This document shows positions 60,401-64,000 of a DNA stretch of 64,000 bases, in pieces. Numbering within the stretch: the stretch's first letter is position 1; each line of letters opens with the position of its first letter. The notes under the pieces were generated by a model. It was not told the DNA's origin. It did no database searches and saw nothing but the letters and a program-made list of their open reading frames with translations. The DNA comes from Undaria pinnatifida. Taxonomy: Eukaryota; Sar; Phaeophyceae; Laminariales; Alariaceae. Location of the stretch: contig JABAKD010000017.1 of the NCBI GenBank assembly GCA_012845835.1, forward strand, positions 9,801,904 through 9,865,903. The letters run 5' to 3'. The position numbers and the translations under genes were made by a program.

Positions 60401-63400
60401 ACGAGAAAGCGGCTCGGCGTCTGCCCCGACGAGTCCCCGTGCCTCCCTTCCCAGGGCGGAACGTTCTTCGTCCCAAAAATGCAGCAGGCCCTCACTAACA
60501 CTACGGTACCACAGCTATCAACAGACGTACCCGTACGGTATCACACTTTGACACAGATGAAAAGGATCGTATCTTAACCATAGGGAAATACGATGACGGT
60601 TACTGACGAAACAAATCTTGACATGAAGGGATTTTCCAAACAGAAAAGATACCGAATCTTGCACACACGGGGGACAAAAACACCTCGAGACCCTCCTGCC
60701 GCCACGAGAAAGCGGCTCGGCTTCTGCCCCCGACGAGTCCCCGTGCCTCCCTTCCTAGGGCGGAACGATCTTCGTCCCAAAAATGCAGCAGGCCCCCACT
60801 CACACTACGGTACCACAGCTATCAACATACGTACCCGTACGGTATCACACCATGACACAGATGAAAAGATCGTATCCTAACCATAGGGAAATACAATGAC
60901 GGTTACTGACGAAAAATATCGTGACATGAATGGATTTTCCAAACAGAAAAGATACCGAATCTTGCACACACGGGGGACAAAAACACCTCGAGACCCTCCT
61001 GCCGCCACGAGAAAGCGGCTCGGCTTTTGCCCCCGACGAGTCCCCGTGCCTCCCGTTTTAGGGCGGAACGATCTTCGTCCCAAAATTGCAGCAGGCCCCC
61101 ACTCACACTGCGGTTTCACAGCTGTCCACATACGTACCCGTACGATATCACACTATGACACAGATGAAAAGGATCGAACCGTAACAATGGGGAAATACAA
61201 TGACGGTTACTGACGAACCAAATCGTGACATGAAGGGATTTTCCAAACAGGAACGTTACCGAATCTTGCACACACGAGGGACAAAAATACCTCGAGACCC
61301 TCTTGCCGCCACGAGAAAGCGGCTCGGCTTTTGCCCCCGACGAGTCCCCGTGCCTCCCGTTTTAGGGCGGAACGATCTTCGTCCCAAAATTGCAGCAGGC
61401 CCCCACTCACACTACGGTTCCACAGCTATCAACACACGTACCCGTACGATATCACACTATGACACAGATGAAAAGGATCGTATCCTAACCACAGGGAAAT
61501 ACAATGACGGTTACTGACGAACCAAATCGTGACATGAAAGGATTTTCCAAACAGAAAAGATACCGAATCTTGCACACACGGGCGGCAAAAACACCTCGAG
61601 ACCCTCCTGCCGCCACGAGAAAGCGGTTCGGCGTCTGCCCCGACGAGTCCCCGTGCCTCCCGTTTTAGGGCGGAACGATCTTCGTCCCAAAAATGCAGCA
61701 GGCCCCCACTCACACTGCGGTTCCACAGCTGTCAACATGCGTACCCATACGATATCACACTATGACACAGAGTAAAAGGATCGTATCCTAACCATAGGGA
61801 AATACAATGACGGTTACTTACGGAACAAATCGTGACATGAAAGGATTTTCCAAACGGGAACGATACTGAATCTTGCACACACGGGGGACTAAAATACCTC
61901 GAGACCCTCTTGCCGCCACCAGAAAGCGGCTCGGCTTTTGCCCCCGACGAGTCCCCGTGCCTCCCTTTCAATGGCGGAACGATCTTTGTCCCAAAAATGC
62001 AGCAGGCCCCCACTCACACTACGGTACCACAGCTGTCAACAGACGTACCCGTACGGAATCACACTATGACACAGAGTAAAAGGATCGTATCTTAACCATA
62101 GGGGAATACAATGACGGTTACTAACGAAACAAATCTTGACATGAAGGGATTTTCGAAACAGAAAATATACCAAATCTTGCACACACGGGTGGCAAAAACA
62201 CCTCGAGACCCTCCTGCCGCCACGAGAAAGCGGCTCGGCGTCTGCCCCGACGAGTCCCCGTGCCTCCCGTTCTTAGGGCGGAACGATCTTCGTCCCAAAA
62301 ATGCAGCAGGCCCCCACTCACACTACGGTTACACAGCTGTCAACATACGTACCCGTACGATATCACACTATGACACAGATGAAAAAGTATCGAATCCGTA
62401 ACCATAGGGAAATACAATGACGGTTACTGACGAACAATATCGTGACATGAATGGATTTTCCAAACAGGAACGATTACCGAATCTTGCACACACGAGGGAC
62501 AAAAATACCTCGAGACCCTCTTGCCGCCACGAGAAAGCGGCTCGGCTTTTGCCCCCGACGAGTCCCCGTGCCTCCCGTTTTAGGGCGGAACGATCTTCGT
62601 CCCAAAAATGCAGCAGGCCCCCACACACACTACGGTTCCACAGCTAGCAACACACGTACCCGTACGATATCACACTCTGACACAGATGAAAAGGATCGTA
62701 TCCTAACCATAGGGAATTATAATGACGGTTACTGACGAAACAAATCGTGACATGAAGCGACTTTCCAAACAGGAACGATACCGAATCTTGCACACACGGG
62801 GGACGAAAATACCTCGAGACCCTCCTGCCGCCACGAGAAAGCGGCTCGGCTTTTGCCCCGACGAGTCCCCGTGCCTCCCGTTTTTGGGCGGAACGTTCTT
62901 CGTCCCAAAAATGCAGCAGGCCCCCACACACACTACGGTACAACAGCTATCAACATACGTACCCGTACGGTATCACACTATGACACAGATGAGAAAGATC
63001 GTATGTTAACCATAGGGAAATACAATGACGGGTATTGACGAAACAAATCTTGACATGAAGGGATTTTCTGAACAGAAAAGATACCGAATCTTGCACACAC
63101 GGGCGGCAAAAACACATCGAGACCCTCCTGCCGCCACGAGAAAGCGGCTCGGCGTCTGCCCCGACGAGTCCCCGTGCCTCCCTTCCCAGGGCGGAACGTT
63201 CTTCGTCCCAAAAATGCAGCAGGCCCTCACTAACACTACGGTACCACAGCTATCAACAGACGTACCCGTACGGTATCACACTATGACACAGATGAAAAGG
63301 ATCGTATTACTAACCATAGGGAAATACAATGACGGTTACTGACGAAACAATATCGTGACATGAATGGATTTTCCAAACAGAAACGATACCGAATCTTGCA

Positions 63401-64000
63401 CACACGGGGGACAAAAATACCTCGAGACCCTCCTGCCGCCACGAGAAAGCGGCTCGGCTTCTGCCCCCGACGAGTCCCCGTGCCTCCCGTTCTAGGGCGG
63501 AACGATTCTTCGTGCCAAAAATGCAGCAGGCCCCCACTCACACTACGGTACCACAGCTATCAACATACGTACCCGTACGGTATCACACTATGACACAGAT
63601 GAAAAGGATCGTATCCTAACCATAGGGAAATACAATGACGGTTACTGACAAACCAAATCGTGACATGAAGGGATTTTCCAAACAGGAAAGATACCGAATC
63701 TTGCACTCACGGCGGACAAAAACACCTCAAGACCCTCCTGCCGCCACGAGAAAGCGGCTCGGCTTCTGCCCCGACGAGTCCCCGTGCCTCCCTTCCCAGG
63801 GCGGAACGTTCTTCGTCCCAAAATTGCAGCAGGATCCCACTCACACTACGGTACCACAGCTATCAACATACGTACCTGTACGGTATCACACTTTGACACA
63901 GATGAAAAGGATCGTATCCTAACCAAAAGGAAATACAATGACGGTTACTAACGAAACAAATCGTTAGATGAAGGTTCCAAACAGAAAAAATACCGAATCT
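48417..64000 (+). repeat. 303-bp satellite array 2, about 51 units, continuing off the right edge
   Basis: Same family and orientation as 33588-41496. It resumes with the unit type that follows in the six-unit order of array 1. Internal higher-order offsets: 606 bp (49627/50233), 2,436 bp (48717/51153, 49324/51760), 2,735 bp (60290/63025) and about 7,005 bp (56630/63635). Units at 52971-56330 and 58140-59990 are almost identical. Single-base indels (CCCCCGACGAG against CCCCGACGAG; GATAACGA against GATACCGA) shift or stop the frames, so the roughly 95-codon frames in each unit are not under coding constraint. Confidence 0.97.

Noticed and set aside
33588-64000. Dozens of 60-105-codon frames that look like a protein family
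   Set aside because: They are the same satellite unit read repeatedly. Single-base indels and stop-creating changes are tolerated between units, and both strands are equally open.
33588-64000. CRISPR array
   Set aside because: The repeats are about 303 bp and contiguous, without unique spacers, and the genome is eukaryotic.
34480-64000. Telomere-like CCTAACC and TAGGG words in each satellite unit
   Set aside because: Only one short copy of each per unit, not in tandem; no more than coincidence.

Overview
This is a repeat-dominated stretch of a eukaryotic nuclear genome, almost certainly from a protist or alga. Supporting signs are a Ty1/copia retrotransposon, TTAGGG-type telomere-like repeats, large tandem satellites, very long triplet microsatellites, exon-like fragments with AG/GT borders, and CpG-rich sequence with no obvious CG depletion. 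There are no operons, Shine-Dalgarno sites, rRNAs, complete tRNAs or CRISPR arrays. A stramenopile alga fits the style, but the sequence alone does not settle the lineage.

Layout. 1-865: the start of the only convincing non-transposon gene, an alanine-rich protein read on the minus strand and running off the left edge. 866-5260: mostly anonymous sequence with minisatellites and degenerate ATCGATCGATA repeats. 5265-13220: an inverted-repeat and G/C-homopolymer repeat family. It includes a plus-strand copy, a foldback element, a roughly 395-bp C-rich tandem array and a large palindrome. 13220-20620: sparse, with a tRNA-like segment and short dispersed repeats. 20620-24050: another G-rich copy running straight into a 980-bp (TAC)n tract, then a tandem duplication carrying a short conserved cysteine-containing reading frame. 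24460-24970: interstitial telomere-like repeats beside a self-complementary minisatellite. 27006-29150: a decayed, 3'-truncated copia element (gag, protease, integrase) on the minus strand. 30040-31130: low-complexity Ser/Asn-coding frames with a 310-bp (TTC)n tract. 31400-33590: small duplications and exon-like fragments.

33588-41496 and 48417-64000 are two arrays of one roughly 303-bp satellite, about 26 and 51 units and together about 37% of the window. They show nested higher-order repeats. The 6.9 kb between them (41497-48416) interrupts a single satellite unit, and both the unit phase and the higher-order phase continue across it. It is therefore best read as an insertion into a once-continuous array.

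No cooperating gene set is visible. The most informative features are structural: the phase-preserving insertion, the higher-order satellite, a triplet expansion whose paralogue still has the short allele, and the inverted G/C-run repeat family. Most apparent open frames are produced by low-complexity or satellite DNA and are not annotated as genes.
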